Of a stretch of DNA of 64,000 nucleotides, positions 1-12,450 are shown piece after piece. Each line of letters begins with the position of its first letter. Positions within the stretch are counted from its first letter, which is position 1. Under the pieces are notes generated by a model, which worked only from the letters and a program-made list of their open reading frames with translations, did no database searches and was not told the DNA's origin. The DNA comes from Notolepis coatsorum. Taxonomy: Eukaryota > Chordata > Actinopteri > Aulopiformes > Paralepididae. The stretch covers positions 102,640,840 through 102,704,839 of the forward strand of contig OZ020598.1 of the NCBI GenBank assembly GCA_963971535.1, read 5' to 3'. The translations under genes and the position numbers were made by a program.

Positions 1-183
1 ACAGCAAGGACATGCTCTGGGCCCGATGACCCCAGGGTCATCCGATCACAGGCGGCTGACCCACCGGGTCCCACAACCCAGGGGACAAGGACAGGTTGCT
101 GGATCTGTGGACTGAAAGGTCATTTTCAAAAGGTCATGTCTGCAGAGGCCACCGGCAGAATAAAAATATATACAACTGACTAG
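1..183 (+). pseudogene. gag nucleocapsid fragment with decayed zinc knuckle
   Basis: The window opens inside a reading frame (frame 1) that runs 60 codons to a TAG at 181-183. Codons 33-46 spell a retroviral-type CCHC knuckle: C33, C36 and H41 have the correct C-x2-C-x4-H spacing, but the fourth ligand at codon 46 is Met instead of Cys. The flanking composition (Pro, Gly, Gln, Arg rich) suits a nucleocapsid. In LTR retroelements this domain binds the genomic RNA during packaging. I infer a gag remnant of an LTR retroelement or endogenous retrovirus whose 5' part lies outside the window. The lost ligand and the stop indicate it is not functional. Confidence 0.55.
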
Positions 184-1216
184 GGTAAAGGTGGGATATA
201 TTGAATAATAAAATATGCTCCTAATTAGATTAGAATAAAAATAGAATAAAAAATAAATAGAGGGGCTAGGTGATTAGATTATGAATGGAAGTTACTAAAA
301 ACGGATGTATGATTGACTGACAAATGCATGAACTAATCAGACTAACAAGAAAATCAAATTATGTTAAACAGTTAATATTGACACTGCGGAAGCTAGTGGT
401 CAGTAAATTATCCATGCTTGGTCAATATTCAGATTGGTCAAAGGGTGGAGTGCATGATTAGGAGATTAAAAAGACCCATAGTTGTTTCTAGTTTTTTATA
501 GTATTGATAGATGGGTATTAACAGTTATGAGTAATAGAAATAGGTGTTTACTTTTATTTTTCTATATATTTTTTTCTTAGGGTACCTGGCAAGCTGGGAG
601 TGATCTCGACACATCAGGACGGGGTAGTATGTCTATAAAATGGACTGGGAACAAAGTGAATGGACATGAGCTGGTTCATGGATTTTTGTTCTCCGCCCAT
701 TGAATACCCGGTTTTAGGGGCTGGGGGTGTGTCGTGATTGGTGAAAGTGTTGGGGAGCATGATTCTCTGTACATTAATAAAGCTCAATAGGTTTGGTCGC
801 TATTGGCCAAGTTAGTCTTTGTGTAGGGTGTGAACATGTGCAATTGATGATTGGCTTGTGGGGGACTCCGTGGGCTTGATGAAGGCTGGCGGAGAGTGTG
901 GAAGATGTGTGTTTAAGGCGGACTGTGATTTGTTGCCATACACACAGGACTACTGGGAGAGTGGATATGTCAGTGCTGACTGTCCGGGCCGGGGTGCAGC
1001 TGTCCGAGGACGGAGGTATGATGTTTAGAATTTTATTCCACATCAAAGGGTGGTGGGGTATACTGTTTTGACAGCATAATATAAAGAGAGCCATGTGCAT
1101 TTTTCAGAATTTTGAATATTAAACGACCAAGAAGCCATAAGATATATAGATAAATGATTTGGAAAAGAAGGTTGTCAAAACTCAGACCAGTAAAGAGTGT
1201 CTGAGGGAGGAAAAAT

Positions 1217-1687
1217 ATGGATTCTCAATCAATTGTTGTGGTAGAAGTAACCTGCACTGTCCACCGAAGCGATATATACTCACTGCAGGATACGGATGGG
1301 AGATTGGGGAACCAGACACTGGCTAGTGTCTACCCAAAGGTCCATGGGGAATTCCAACGCTGCAGGGCACCTAGAGAAGAACCAGGAGAAGCCTACCTCT
1401 CAGGCCGGGAGAGTTCCGGCCAACGCAGTGACCGGGTCTTGAGGCTTCAGAGGGAAACGACAGGCAACCAACGAGGAGACAGGCGGCTAGGCCTCAGCAA
1501 CAACTCCGGCTGTCAACAGACGGGCTGCAAGGCCTTAACCATTGACCAGGGGGTCTACAAGCGAAAGGGGGGAGCTGCTATCGCCCCTATCAACGACCAG
1601 GCGGAGGGGGAGAGAAGCAAACATCTTCCACTAATCCAAGGGTCAATGGGGGTTGAGCAGCCAGCGACGACCTCCCCACTGCTGTGA
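1217..1687 (+). CDS. unrecognised 156-codon open frame in the retroelement region
   Basis: The frame is open for 156 codons and ends in TGA. The translation is hydrophilic, rich in Arg, Glu, Gly and Gln, with no signal peptide, membrane segment or motif I recognise. It lies between the gag remnant and the purine-rich run, where a retroelement would carry accessory or env-related sequence, but its composition resembles neither env nor pol clearly. Start choice is simply the first ATG, with no supporting signal. It may be a chance frame in GC-richer DNA. Confidence 0.2.
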   Translation: MDSQSIVVVEVTCTVHRSDIYSLQDTDGRLGNQTLASVYPKVHGEFQRCRAPREEPGEAYLSGRESSGQRSDRVLRLQRETTGNQRGDRRLGLSNNSGCQQTGCKALTIDQGVYKRKGGAAIAPINDQAEGERSKHLPLIQGSMGVEQPATTSPLL

Positions 1688-1831
1688 CAGCAATAGAAAA
1701 ATACAGCAGGGGGTCCTACCCCTAATAGAGGTCAACACGAGACAAGATTCTCGACAGAAGACGGGTGTGATAGAAAGGCAATTTGCTTTCTAAATTCCAC
1801 CTCACAGAATGGGTGGTCGCATTCAGCAGTC

Positions 1832-2053
1832 GTGAACTGCACCAGCTCTGAGCGATACGGAGGAGGCCAGGTCGATTTAGAAGACATTGACCCCCCTCCT
1901 CATCGTTCTAAGTCAGAATTTGACAAATCACAGTTGAAACCAATGGAAATTGATCTTGGTACGAAACGGCTTATTAAAGACAGTACACGGGGCAAAAATA
2001 ACCAAAAATGGACTGCTAATAAAGGTGTTATATTGTTGTATAAGTATACATAA
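1832..2053 (+). CDS. unrecognised 73-codon open frame before a purine-rich run
   Basis: A short frame, acidic and proline-rich in its first third (D-P-P-P cluster) and basic in the last, ends in TAA at 2051-2053, three bases before a purine-rich run. The same frame is open upstream of the ATG. A retroviral env or accessory C-terminal tail would sit just before a polypurine tract, so that is a possible reading. There is no hydrophobic segment inside it. Identity is not established. Confidence 0.2.
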   Translation: MNCTSSERYGGGQVDLEDIDPPPHRSKSEFDKSQLKPMEIDLGTKRLIKDSTRGKNNQKWTANKGVILLYKYT

Positions 2054-3552
2054 GAAGGGGATTTAGAAAAAAGAAGGGACGGTTGAATTTTAGGATCTGA
2101 GTGTGGCAAACCATATGTATTTTATCCCAGTATGATTTAAAATGTCTTAAGTATTATCCAGATAGTAGTGTGTAGAAGTTAAGATCTATGTTTAAACATA
2201 ATTAAGGATAGATAAACTATCCGAGTGTGGAAATGTGGTAGATTTTAATAGACATAGATCATAACCATCATTGTTTATAAGAAAGGTCATAAGATTAAGT
2301 TTTGATTAGGAAAACAGCTGCACTACTAGTCAGCCAACCGAATACATTCTTCTGGTGATCAAAGTACTCCAACCTTTTGCCCTGTGTACCCCTCACAAAA
2401 GAGTTGTGTGTCTATGGCCACTCAAAATAGCCTGTTGTAAAAGACACGGTTTGAACAAGATAACCTTCTGCCCCTTAGGGAGTGATTGAACAATAGAAGC
2501 CATCTGGTTCCTAGGGTGGGACAGGAAGGAGAAGTCCTAGCGAACACAATGAGGTGATAAGGTTAACAGGGTCAAAGTGCCCATGAAGTGTTATACGGCC
2601 TGGGGGACACAAGGACATGCAACTGTTAACTTATGTGTGCTTACTGAGGTAGAATGTTTATCATCAATGTGAGACTATTAGGCTGGAGCTTAGTAAATGA
2701 AAGCTAAAAGTATGAACTGTATAAAAGAAATTGATGTAAGTTAAAATGAATGATTAGGCTTGTTAGCTTCACTGAAAGTCAGTAGACTTTGCATTACAGA
2801 TTTAAATCCCCGGCAGAATAAGATTAGTTTCACTTAAGGTGAAATTAGTCTTAAAGATAACAGAATGTGTTCAAGTATAATATCTATGTGTTTATGTGAT
2901 CAATTGCAATTCAAATATATATGTTATGAAATCAATAACCCAAGTATTAGGTTGTTAGACAGTGTTTGTTCTCTGACTGGAGAACAAAGGAAAGTTCAGT
3001 TGGCTGCAAAGTCAACCCCCTGTTGCATTCAAACATAGAGAGGCTGTGATTGGACAAACCACAGCTGATGATGTCATCACACAGAGACGCTGGGCCTTGG
3101 GATATAATGGGATGTTGTGATGGGGAGAGACACTCTGAAAAACCCAACTCACCAGGACAACACCTATCACCCATCCACACCAGAGGCGGACAAAGGACAA
3201 AGGAACTTTTGGAGGGAAAACAGAACTATACTTTGTTTGTCAGCCAGACAACAAAGACCATCAACAACTTATAAACTATCATTCTTTATCTACTGTAATA
3301 TTAGTCTGGTTGTTATCAAGACGGCATAGTGTCTTTGATCACAATTATAGCATTCTTTATTGTAATTTGTATACAACTCTTAACTTTGATTAAACAGCTG
3401 TTATATAACCTTTTCCTCCTGATTTCCTCCTGCCTGCACCGCTGAGAAGTTAAAAAGTAATTCCCAGAGCTTTAGAGTTATTGAAACAACGCAGAGTACT
3501 AACCACCCGGTTCTGGTACAGAGCAAAACCGTTATTAGCTTGGGAATCTACT

Positions 3553-4225
<673 letters not shown>

Positions 4226-4506
4226 ATGTGTTGTGTGTGTGTGTGTGTGTTTGTGTGTATATATGTATGTTTGTCTGCGTGCACGCGCATGTTTTCTCTT
4301 GCTCACTCTCTCCGTTTGTTGGGATATATTAGGATGTATTGTAGGTGTGAGTGAGTGTGTGTGTGTGTGTGGGGTGGTGCTTGTGTATGGTCTCTCTCTC
4401 TCTTCGCATTGCACCTATATCTAGATCATAGTTCTGTTGTGAGTCATGGTGTTTGTGTGATAAATCCAGTTTGTCGATTATTCCACAGACCCCCTATGGT
4501 GTGTAT

Positions 4507-4508
<2 letters not shown>

Positions 4509-4594
<86 letters not shown>
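4509..4594. repeat. (GT)n microsatellite
   Basis: A second GT run of about 43 units lies 285 bp beyond the first. The intervening 4225-4508 is GT- and TC-rich sequence with no gene signal. Confidence 0.96.
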
Positions 4595-4597
<3 letters not shown>

Positions 4598-4629
4598 TAT
4601 TGTATGTGAATGCGTGTTTTAAATCTCTC

Positions 4630-4980
4630 CTATAGACCCAAGTCCCAATATGCAACACTGAACGTCACAGGAAGTCCTTCATACCAACAGCCATCAGACC
4701 GTACAACGCCTCACTCTGCCTCACTGAGCACAGAGTAAATCCCTGGGTATCTTCCTGTACATTTACATTTGCATTTTACTGTACATTTTACTGTATATTG
4801 TCGGACGGTATATTTCCGAATTTTAGAATGTATATACATATTTTAGAATGTATATCTCTGACTGTGTATTTTTATTTGATTCCTATTCTATTTTTGAATT
4901 TTGACTAAATGTTCATTGTGAACGATCTGTGGTGCTGAATTTCCCTCGGGATTAATAAAGTACTTCTATTCTATTCTAAT
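4630..4980 (+). mobile_element. LINE 3' end with (TTCTA)n tail, Rex1/CR1-like
   Basis: The beginning translates to a typical LINE C-terminus (a basic ER-x-RKSFIP-x-AIRPYNASL-like segment), followed by an AT-rich 3' UTR, the motif gggattaataaagta, and a short pentanucleotide TTCTA tail. Such tails are typical of fish Rex1/CR1-like elements. The tail is interrupted at 4980 by a hAT-type insertion and resumes at 6853 (see the duplicated ATTCTAAT). Confidence 0.65.
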
Positions 4981-5049
4981 TCGGGATGTCCGATATTATT
5001 GGCCTATATCGGCATTAAAATGTGATATTGGAAAATATCGGTATCGGTT

Positions 5050-5095
<46 letters not shown>

Positions 5096-5098
<3 letters not shown>

Positions 5099-5910
5099 TG
5101 CTGTCAGGCGATTAAAAAAATTAATCTAATTAATTACAGGATTTGTAATTAATTAATCTAATTAATCGCATTTTAATCGCATAACCATTTTATGCCTGAA
5201 ATTCTATTTTCTATAATCATATTTCCAATTGCATGTGTCCAGATGGCAGAATTCAGTACTGTATATAGTACAAAACCTTCTGTTTAATCATCTTCCATCT
5301 ATTAATTTGCTTAGATTTTTCAGGTCTGGTCAATTTGAGCATGGTGTTATTCACAGTCAAAGATAAAAAAAATATGTATTGATATTCTCATTTGGTTCAT
5401 TAAAATTGACTAAAAATAAAATTTTCATTCAATCAATCACCGCACAGATTGATTGATTGAATGAAAATGTTATTAACAGATTACAGAATGGGTACAGTAC
5501 GGCTCAATACACACAATTGTTAAGGGCATGCAGACCAGAGAAAGACTTTCGTCTTGTTTACATCAGGGTCCCCCATTTTCAATTCATAATGAATTGTAAG
5601 TAAGGGTGCAACTTGCACCGTGCAATCCATTCTTTGTGGATCTAGCCCACAGTATTTCTGACACTGGGAATACATTCCCTGAGATTCATAGATGTCCCTA
5701 GAATCAGATACCAAGAACATGCAAATGGACCATATTAAAAAAAAGTCTGTAAATGTGTATTCTACATTATCATGGAATGAATAAGATACAAAAAAAAAAT
5801 TATAAAAAAAAAAAAACTTTTATTTTTGTAATTAATTTTGAGTTAATTTTCATAACGCGATAATTTGCTGTGTAATTAATTAATCTAATTAACGCGATAA
5901 ACTGACAGCC

Positions 5911-5913
<3 letters not shown>
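5096..5913. mobile_element. hAT-type non-autonomous element A1
   Basis: Inverted ends TAGTGCTGTCAGGCGATTAA (left) and TAGGGCTGTCAGTTTATCGC (right, complement) delimit 818 bp with no transposase frame. The flanking 8 bp are ATATATAT on both sides, formally a hAT-length duplication, though uninformative because the site is a (TA)n tract. Subterminal AATTAATCTAATTAA motifs occur at both ends. An inverted L2 3' end is inserted at 5425-5727. The transposase would have to come from an autonomous relative elsewhere. Confidence 0.75.
5425..5727 (-). mobile_element. L2-family 3' tail or foldback fragment inside element A1
   Basis: On the minus strand this matches the 3' end of the L2 copies at 8615-8765 and 38755-38928 (the stretch with GTAAACAAGACGAAAGTC and TTAATAA...). 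It continues past the TTAATAA end through an ATTCAATCAATCACCG junction, like the foldback at 38941-39284. At its other end it carries the TGGATCTAGC terminus of that foldback. So it is a partial copy of the same composite unit rather than a plain LINE tail. Confidence 0.7.

Positions 5914-6781
<868 letters not shown>

Positions 6782-6846
<65 letters not shown>
6782..6846. repeat. (TA)n tract
   Basis: The third of three TA runs (also 5064-5095 and 5914-5955) that separate the hAT A copies. Insertion into TA microsatellite, or expansion of a TA duplication after insertion, would both give this pattern. Confidence 0.9.
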
Positions 6847-6852
<6 letters not shown>

Positions 6853-6968
6853 ATTCTAATCTATTCTTGTGTATCTGTTCTGCTTCGTCCTCCAGCCCTC
6901 GTCTTCTCAGCAAACAACTGGACCATCAAAGGCACGACCAGCTCCAGAGGACACGCACACGCACACGC

Positions 6969-6999
<31 letters not shown>

Positions 7000-7017
7000 C
7001 ACACACACACGCACACG

Positions 7018-7073
7018 CACAGCTATACATTCCAACAGAGCATTGAGCCACAGCTCTAGGCTATAGCAGCTCA

Positions 7074-7074
<1 letters not shown>
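7018..7074. repeat. 57-bp flank, copy 1 of a direct repeat around an L2 insertion
   Basis: The stretch from CAGCTATACATTCC to ATAGCAGCTCAC recurs at 8782-8838 on the other side of the L2 copy, with CA tracts adjoining both. This is far longer than an ordinary LINE target duplication and probably includes CA-tract-mediated duplication. Confidence 0.85.

Positions 7075-7167
<93 letters not shown>
7075..7167. repeat. (CA)n microsatellite
   Basis: A pure CA run of about 46 units that directly abuts the 5'-truncated L2 copy. Imperfect CA and CG-bearing CA runs precede it at 6955-7020. Confidence 0.97.
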
Positions 7168-7169
<2 letters not shown>

Positions 7170-8228
7170 GCAATCGGTTTTGATAGTCTATCAGTGAGCT
7201 GGATGCAATCCTACCTTGAGGGGAGGGAACAGATGGTGGAGGTAAACGGTACCCTATCCCCCCCCCCTCCCAGTGAGCTGTGGTGTTCCACAAGGAAGCA
7301 TACTAGGACTGCTACTGTTCCTAATTTATGCAAATGACATCAGCTTGTGACTGCAACTTGTTCCTGTTTGCGGACGACTCAGCCCTGCTGGTCTCTGACA
7401 AGAACAAGTTACAGGTTGAAAAAACCCTCAGCTCGGAACTAGGCAAAATCTGCATATGGCTCGCTGATAACAAACTATTATTACACATGGGCAAAACAGA
7501 GTCCATTCTCTTCGGCTCAAATAACAAACTCAGCAAGACCGACGGCTTCTCAGTTACAGTGGGTGACAATATTGTCACAAGGAAAGATGAAATTACCTAC
7601 CTGGGTTCCATCCTAGAGGCTAATCTCTCCTGTGACAAAATGGCATCCAATGTAATAAAAAAAAGTCAACCAACGAACTCGATTCTTGTACCGGATCTCC
7701 TCTCTGGTAAACAAGAATACCCTGAAGACTCTGGCAGGAGCACTCATTCAAGAGTACTACGACTATGCTTGCACCTCATGGTACCAAAGCACCTCAAAGG
7801 CGCTAAAAACAAAATTACAAACATCTCAAAACAAACTGGTCAGACTACTGCTTGACCTTACTCCTAGAACCCACCTCACCCATCCCCACTTTGACAACCT
7901 AGGATGGCTTAGAGTAGACGACAGAATACAGCAACTTGCAATGGGCCTGGTCTACAAGATACACTACACGACCAAGGTACCCATGTACATGTCAAAATAC
8001 TTCCCAAAGGTCAGTGAATACCACGATCACAACACCAGAGGGAGCTCCACAAATCATGTTAAACCCAGATTCGGCTCAAACAAGGGACTAAACATGTTTT
8101 GCAATTCTGCCACATCAATGTGGAACGCCCTACCTAAAGCTGTAAAGGAATGTGAATCACTACCCACTTTCAAAACCACTCTCAAAGAACACCTACGGGA
8201 GACTGCAATTCGAAACTGGCCCCTGTAA
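7168..8228 (+). pseudogene. L2-type LINE reverse transcriptase, 5'-truncated and frameshifted
   Basis: Starts at the same RT position as the copy at 3553-4127 (an IGFDSLS-x-SWMQSYL-like helix) directly after a CA run. Motifs in order: GVPQGS-like palm motif (split by frameshifts at the C-rich run near 7260-7275 and near 7345), FLFADDSALLV with F-A-D-D, KTESILFGS, YLGS, then a frameshift near 7690 into a second frame that carries the typical C-terminal segment (YACTSWY, NTRGSS, SMWNALPKAV) to TAA at 8226-8228. It lacks EN and the N-terminal RT. It is a dead retrocopy. Its 3' part is nearly identical to 38084-38379, showing a recently active subfamily. Confidence 0.9.
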
Positions 8229-8765
8229 ATGTCCTAACCCAACCCCCTCCAATGTACAGTCATTTACCTAATATGATTGTCAATATTCCAATGTACAGTT
8301 TTGCTTGTTTGTACAGTGTTTCCCCCCCCCAACCCCCTCCAATGTACAGTAAATTACCTAGTATGGTTGTCAATATTCCAATGTACAGTCTTGCTTGTAC
8401 AGTTGTACAGTGTTTCCACCCCCCCCCAACCCCTCCTACCCAACCCCCCCCCCACCCAACCCCACCCAACCTCCTCCAATGTACAGTTTTTACGTCAAAT
8501 GTATATACTCCCTTTTCTTTTTGTATCACAAACAGTACTGTATTTGCAAATCTGCTATGTCATAAATGTATAGATGTAGCAGTACTGTCTATCTGTATGT
8601 CATGTATGTCATATATGTCCTGATGAATTGAAAATGGGGGACCCTGATGTAAACAAGACGAAAGTCTTTCTCTGGTCTGCATCCCCTTAACAATTGTTTG
8701 TATTGAGCTGTACTGTATTGTACCCATTCTGCAATCTGTTAATAAAGTTTTCAATCAATCAATCA
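8229..8765 (+). mobile_element. L2 3' UTR with internal tandem repeats and CAAT-type tail
   Basis: After the stop codon the UTR repeats a unit of roughly 75-100 bp built on CCAATGTACAGT...TTACCTA...TATGGTTGTCAATATTCC about two and a half times, with C-runs between. The end carries AATAAAG followed by an AATC/CAAT simple tail (8750-8769). The last 140 bp recur at 38755-38928 and in foldback form at 38985-39260 and 5425-5600. Confidence 0.85.
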
Positions 8766-8781
8766 ATCAAACACACACACA

Positions 8782-8933
8782 CACAGCTATACATTCCAAC
8801 AGAGCATTGAGCCACAGCTCTAGGCTATAGCAGCTCACACACACACACACACGCACATGCACATGCACACGCACACACGCACACACACACACACACACGC
8901 ACACACACGCGCGCACGCACACGCGCACACACG

Positions 8934-8984
<51 letters not shown>
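8782..8984. repeat. second 57-bp flank followed by imperfect (CA)n
   Basis: 8782-8838 repeats 7018-7074. It runs into about 145 bp of CA repeat interrupted by CG and TG steps, ending before a GAACAGCTTTGATGAG stretch. 8985-9346 beyond it holds no gene I can recognise. Confidence 0.85.
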
Positions 8985-8988
<4 letters not shown>

Positions 8989-9346
8989 CAGCTTTGATGA
9001 GATGCCCAAATGTCTCCTTTTATCTGCCTCCATTGTTTGCATGTCTGTTTTGGGGATGTTCTTCATGTATGTGAGTTTTCCCGCCTCTCTGTGTTGGTGT
9101 GCGTTTGGCTGTTTGTGTTGTTTGTATTCTCTTTTTCTCTGTGTGTGTGTCGGAAGAAGAAAACTAGTCTTCAAACACTTCGAGACAATACGGAACAAAG
9201 TATTTCTCTAACAGACTCTGCCAAACAATGCCTGTCGATCGATAGAGAGGGGGAGTTTAGGGGAAGATAGAGGCTGAGGAAATACAAACTAGATTCAACG
9301 TTGTCGACGTTACAGTTGTGTCGCCGTATACATTTACATTTTTCAC

Positions 9347-9657
9347 TTTTACGACCCTGGCTCATGGGCACGCAACCTATGTGCAAACCAACACAAAAAC
9401 CCTGTGCTCTAACTCAAAGTGCTACTATCTCAAGGAACTACTAATGTAACTGTAAACTAAAGTACTAATGTAAACCCAACGGACAAGGACTAGAAGAATG
9501 TAACAGCTCTTTCTCTAAGCACAGACAGTGCATGTGTGTTACTAGGTCTGCCTTTAAAGCTCCCCAGCAGGTAACCAATCAGCACTAATTGGCTAATTGG
9601 CAGGCCTCACCTGCATGCCCGGTGACACAGGAGTGATCAGGCCTCTAGTACATAACA
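9347..9657 (-). repeat. 3' LTR of the Gypsy element
   Basis: On the minus strand it begins TGTTATGTACTAGAGG and ends GGGTCGTAAAA, where the partner LTR ends GTAACA: one base of the terminal CA-bearing hexamer has mutated. It matches 14894-15204 over its whole length with very few differences. Directly upstream (minus strand) is the purine tract at 9658-9672. Confidence 0.93.
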
Positions 9658-9672
9658 CCTCCCCCACCAAAC
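9658..9672 (-). promoter_or_regulatory. polypurine tract
   Basis: On the minus strand TTTGGTGGGGGAGG lies immediately before the TG of the 3' LTR. In LTR retroelements this RNase H-resistant run primes plus-strand DNA synthesis. Position and composition are as expected. Confidence 0.75.
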
Positions 9673-9815
9673 TGGTTGCCCAAGAGGCAACCACTACATA
9701 ACAACCCATAAACAAAACAAAAAACAACTGTGACCCCTTAGTTGTCAGGGCCACTACCACAACAGCGATAACGGGTACCACAAACACCGGTACCATGATC
9801 GTGAGAGGGCGTTTG

Positions 9816-10013
9816 CTAGCACGTTGTCCCTCCCACGATGTGGCGAATATCCAAGTTATACGCCTGGAGGAACAAACTCCATCGCATCAAACGATGGTTC
9901 GAGTTCACCATGCTGCGAAGAAAAACCAAAGGGTTATGGTCTGTATACACAACAAGGGGTAAACTGGAGGAACCAACGTAAACATCAAAATGGTTCAAGG
10001 CAAAAACCGGGTC
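9816..10013 (-). pseudogene. Gypsy pol RNase H C-terminal remnant
   Basis: The last 64 codons of a 272-codon minus-strand frame match the end of the Gypsy RNase H and connection region: VYTDHNPLVFL, an RLMRW helix and the LDIRHIVG motif. A one-base shift then puts the usual D-N-x-x-A-x-ALSR continuation in another frame. The reverse transcriptase that should precede it is missing and the integrase that should follow is also missing, as only about 150 bp separate it from the polypurine tract. It cannot be functional. Confidence 0.85.
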
Positions 10014-10862
10014 GGCCTCTGTCGAACACGACCACCGATACCGATATGTCAAAATTATACTGGAAACCAAAATCAACCTGAGAACTGCGCTTAACAGAAC
10101 AGAACACAGCACAACAAAACCATAGATCACTGATACCACCACCGCACCCATATCCATCCCACCTGGCACTGGCAGTTCAGGATACTGCACACCGTGACCA
10201 TCCAGAGTAGGCTGTACCGCCTCAGGTACAGCCCCAGTGTACCGGGAACATGGCAGTACGACAGTCACAATAACGTCTGGAACACCATCTAAAATGGCGT
10301 CACCCAAAATAACATTGTCCTGATCAAAATCAAAATGGCTGCCACTCAACAGACCAGGTGGCAAAGGCGGCTCCTGCTCCACAGGACACAGGTAACTAGG
10401 TTGACCATCACACCTAGTGCATGGCAGAGAATCAGTGTGGACATGTGGATCAATGTCAGAATCATCAACTGACATACTGGGACCATCCCTGCCCACAAGT
10501 GAAACATTAGGGACAATAGAGCTACTGTGGGAAGGCTGGCAGCCTAAGTCAAGCTTAGTAGCCTCTCCAATTAGAACGGTGTCACATGAAACAACAGCAC
10601 CTCTCATAGCATCCTTCCCACACTCATCCTCCAATTAGTTCGTGGCCTCAGCCACCGTACAGGCTGGGAAGACCTTGAGACACTGCGCTGCCATATCATC
10701 TCCTGTCACATGCTTCTCCGGCACGCATGTCAACTCTGGTTTCACCACCGGGCCTAACACAAAACCACAATCAAGAGAATCATTATGCAGAGGTACATCC
10801 ACAGTGTGCTTTCCAAAATTCTCAACAGGTACACATTTTAATTCAACAAAGAATGTGTCACT
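10014..10862 (-). pseudogene. linker between protease and RT of the Gypsy polyprotein
   Basis: On the minus strand the gag-protease frame resumes beyond the hAT insertion at 10862 and stays open to a TAA near 10636, then is open again to 10014. Composition is acidic, with Pro, Ser and Val. It has no catalytic motif. I infer the region between protease and reverse transcriptase, joined by a deletion to the RNase H remnant at about 10013. The TAA shows decay. Confidence 0.55.
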
Positions 10863-12450
10863 CAGTGGCGGCCGTTGGGTACTTCGCCACTAGGGGCGCT
10901 ATACAAATGTTTGGTAAAAAAAGCCCAACACAAACACGCACAGCTCTCTCTCTCTCTCTCTCTCGCTCTCTCTCTCTCTCTCGCTCTCTCTCTCTCTCTC
11001 AGATGATGTCAGATCCATTCAATAATAAACACATTTGTAAAGCTCGTTATTTTAAACAAGTTACCATTCATTGTCTGAGTGGTTATGTCCCACATGCGGC
11101 GAAATTAGAGAGAGAGAGAGAGAGCGAGAGCGAGAGAGAGAGAGAGAGAGAGAGAATTTTAGTAAAGTTACATTTTCAACAAGATTGCTGCTATTTAAAC
11201 ACTTCATGGAAACGGGGTAACGTTAACCTTATGTCGACTGTAGTATTGTATGACCTCGACATAACGTTTAAACGTTAACGTTACTCCGTTTCCATGAAGT
11301 AATTATAAAAGTGGCCAGCTAAGAACGGAGCTAACAGCTAGCAGTAGCTGTAACGTTACAACGTTATGCGGCATCAGTAGACAACGTATCATGTATTAAA
11401 CTAGAGTTAAGATCGCTAATCTACCTTGTTGTTGGCTTGTTGATAAAGTATATCCACTCCATGGCATTGTCCATCCAGCCTGTGTTGATGTCCATCCATT
11501 GTCCGCATCCATATAGCTTGTTGTTAGCCAACAAGCTGTGTGAGTGAAGAGCTGTGTCTTTGTCCATTTCCGCCTCGAACAGCCTGCAAACTACCTGGCG
11601 TTCTATCGCCATGCTCTAAGACAAACTCTAACCTTAACCAACTTTGAAAGAGTGCCTAAGCTTAACAGTCTAAAGAACTTGCAGTCACGGTACGCTCGTC
11701 TAAGACAAACAGCTGCCTGCATCATTCTCACAACAACACTATCTCCACCGACCAACCTAGGAATAATAACCTAGAAATTGGATTCGGCCAATGATTTGTC
11801 CGTCTTTCAAACGGTGTTGATTCGATGGATTTAACAGAATTATCCAATTCCATGGTGGTAGCTTTAGCTAACTATAAATCGAAATGAAAATACTCAGTCC
11901 TTGAATAAACCTGGCGCATTCTCTCTCTAAGCCAACCCGAGAAATGCGGCTATGGAAAAAAACTGGCATCGCGTTGGCCAATCAGAAAGCGTCTCCACGA
12001 AAATGCGGCTATGGAAATTCTTCACGGAAGTTCACGCTGCTGCCTAGACCGCTTCAAATCGCGCTCGGATTCCAACATACTAGTCATATTTCAACGCACA
12101 ACGCCATATGCACTGATTGGCTGTGACGGAGACAGCGATCAAACTTTGACGTGCACTCAGAGCGCTATCGCTTCTAGCCCGGGCGAGAAATACGAAAAAA
12201 TAAAAAAAACGTCACTTCCTGCTCATGAAAACGATGTTTTTTTTATTTAGATAATAACGTTATATTGTGCATTGGAAATACAAACATACTTAAAATGAGT
12301 AAATATTATTCATTTTAAACATGTTTATATTATTTATAGGGCTATAAAACACAAAAACGAAAAAGTTGTATTGTCTTCTTCTCTGATTTAACAGCAGCTG
12401 GCCAGCAGGTGGGTCGGCGCCCTTGCGCCCCTAGTGGCGAGCCGCCACTG
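10863..12450. mobile_element. hAT-type element C1 inserted in the Gypsy polyprotein
   Basis: Perfect 8-bp duplication GTGTCACT at 10855-10862 and 12451-12458. Inverted ends start CAGTGGCGGC, followed on both sides by CGCCACTAGGGGCGC-type sequence. 1588 bp, no transposase. The interior holds (CT)n at 10951-10998, (GA)n at 11107-11155, a hairpin formed by GTAACGTTAAC/GTTAACGTTAC blocks (11197-11302), and a repeated GA(A)AATGCGGCTATGGAAA motif at 11939 and 11999. Its right 170 bp and several internal blocks match element C2 (57879-59196). It was probably mobilised in trans. Confidence 0.92.

Larger units (their letters stand above)
184..3552 (+). other. probable 3' part of a degenerate LTR retroelement
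   Basis: This AT-rich stretch follows the gag remnant and stops abruptly where an L2 reverse transcriptase begins (3553). It contains two short open frames (1217-1687 and 1832-2053), a purine-rich run at about 2056-2081 that could be a polypurine tract, and TATA-like and polyadenylation-like motifs at 3270-3420. I see no reverse transcriptase or integrase motif in any frame. A 3' LTR ending near 3550 would fit, but without the left partner I cannot prove it. Another possibility is an unrelated non-coding region between two repeats. Confidence 0.3.

Noticed and set aside
9816-10634. A complete host membrane protein (hydrophobic middle segment)
   Set aside because: Its C-terminus is Gypsy RNase H, it lies inside LTR boundaries, and it begins just after an in-frame stop of the gag-pol linker.
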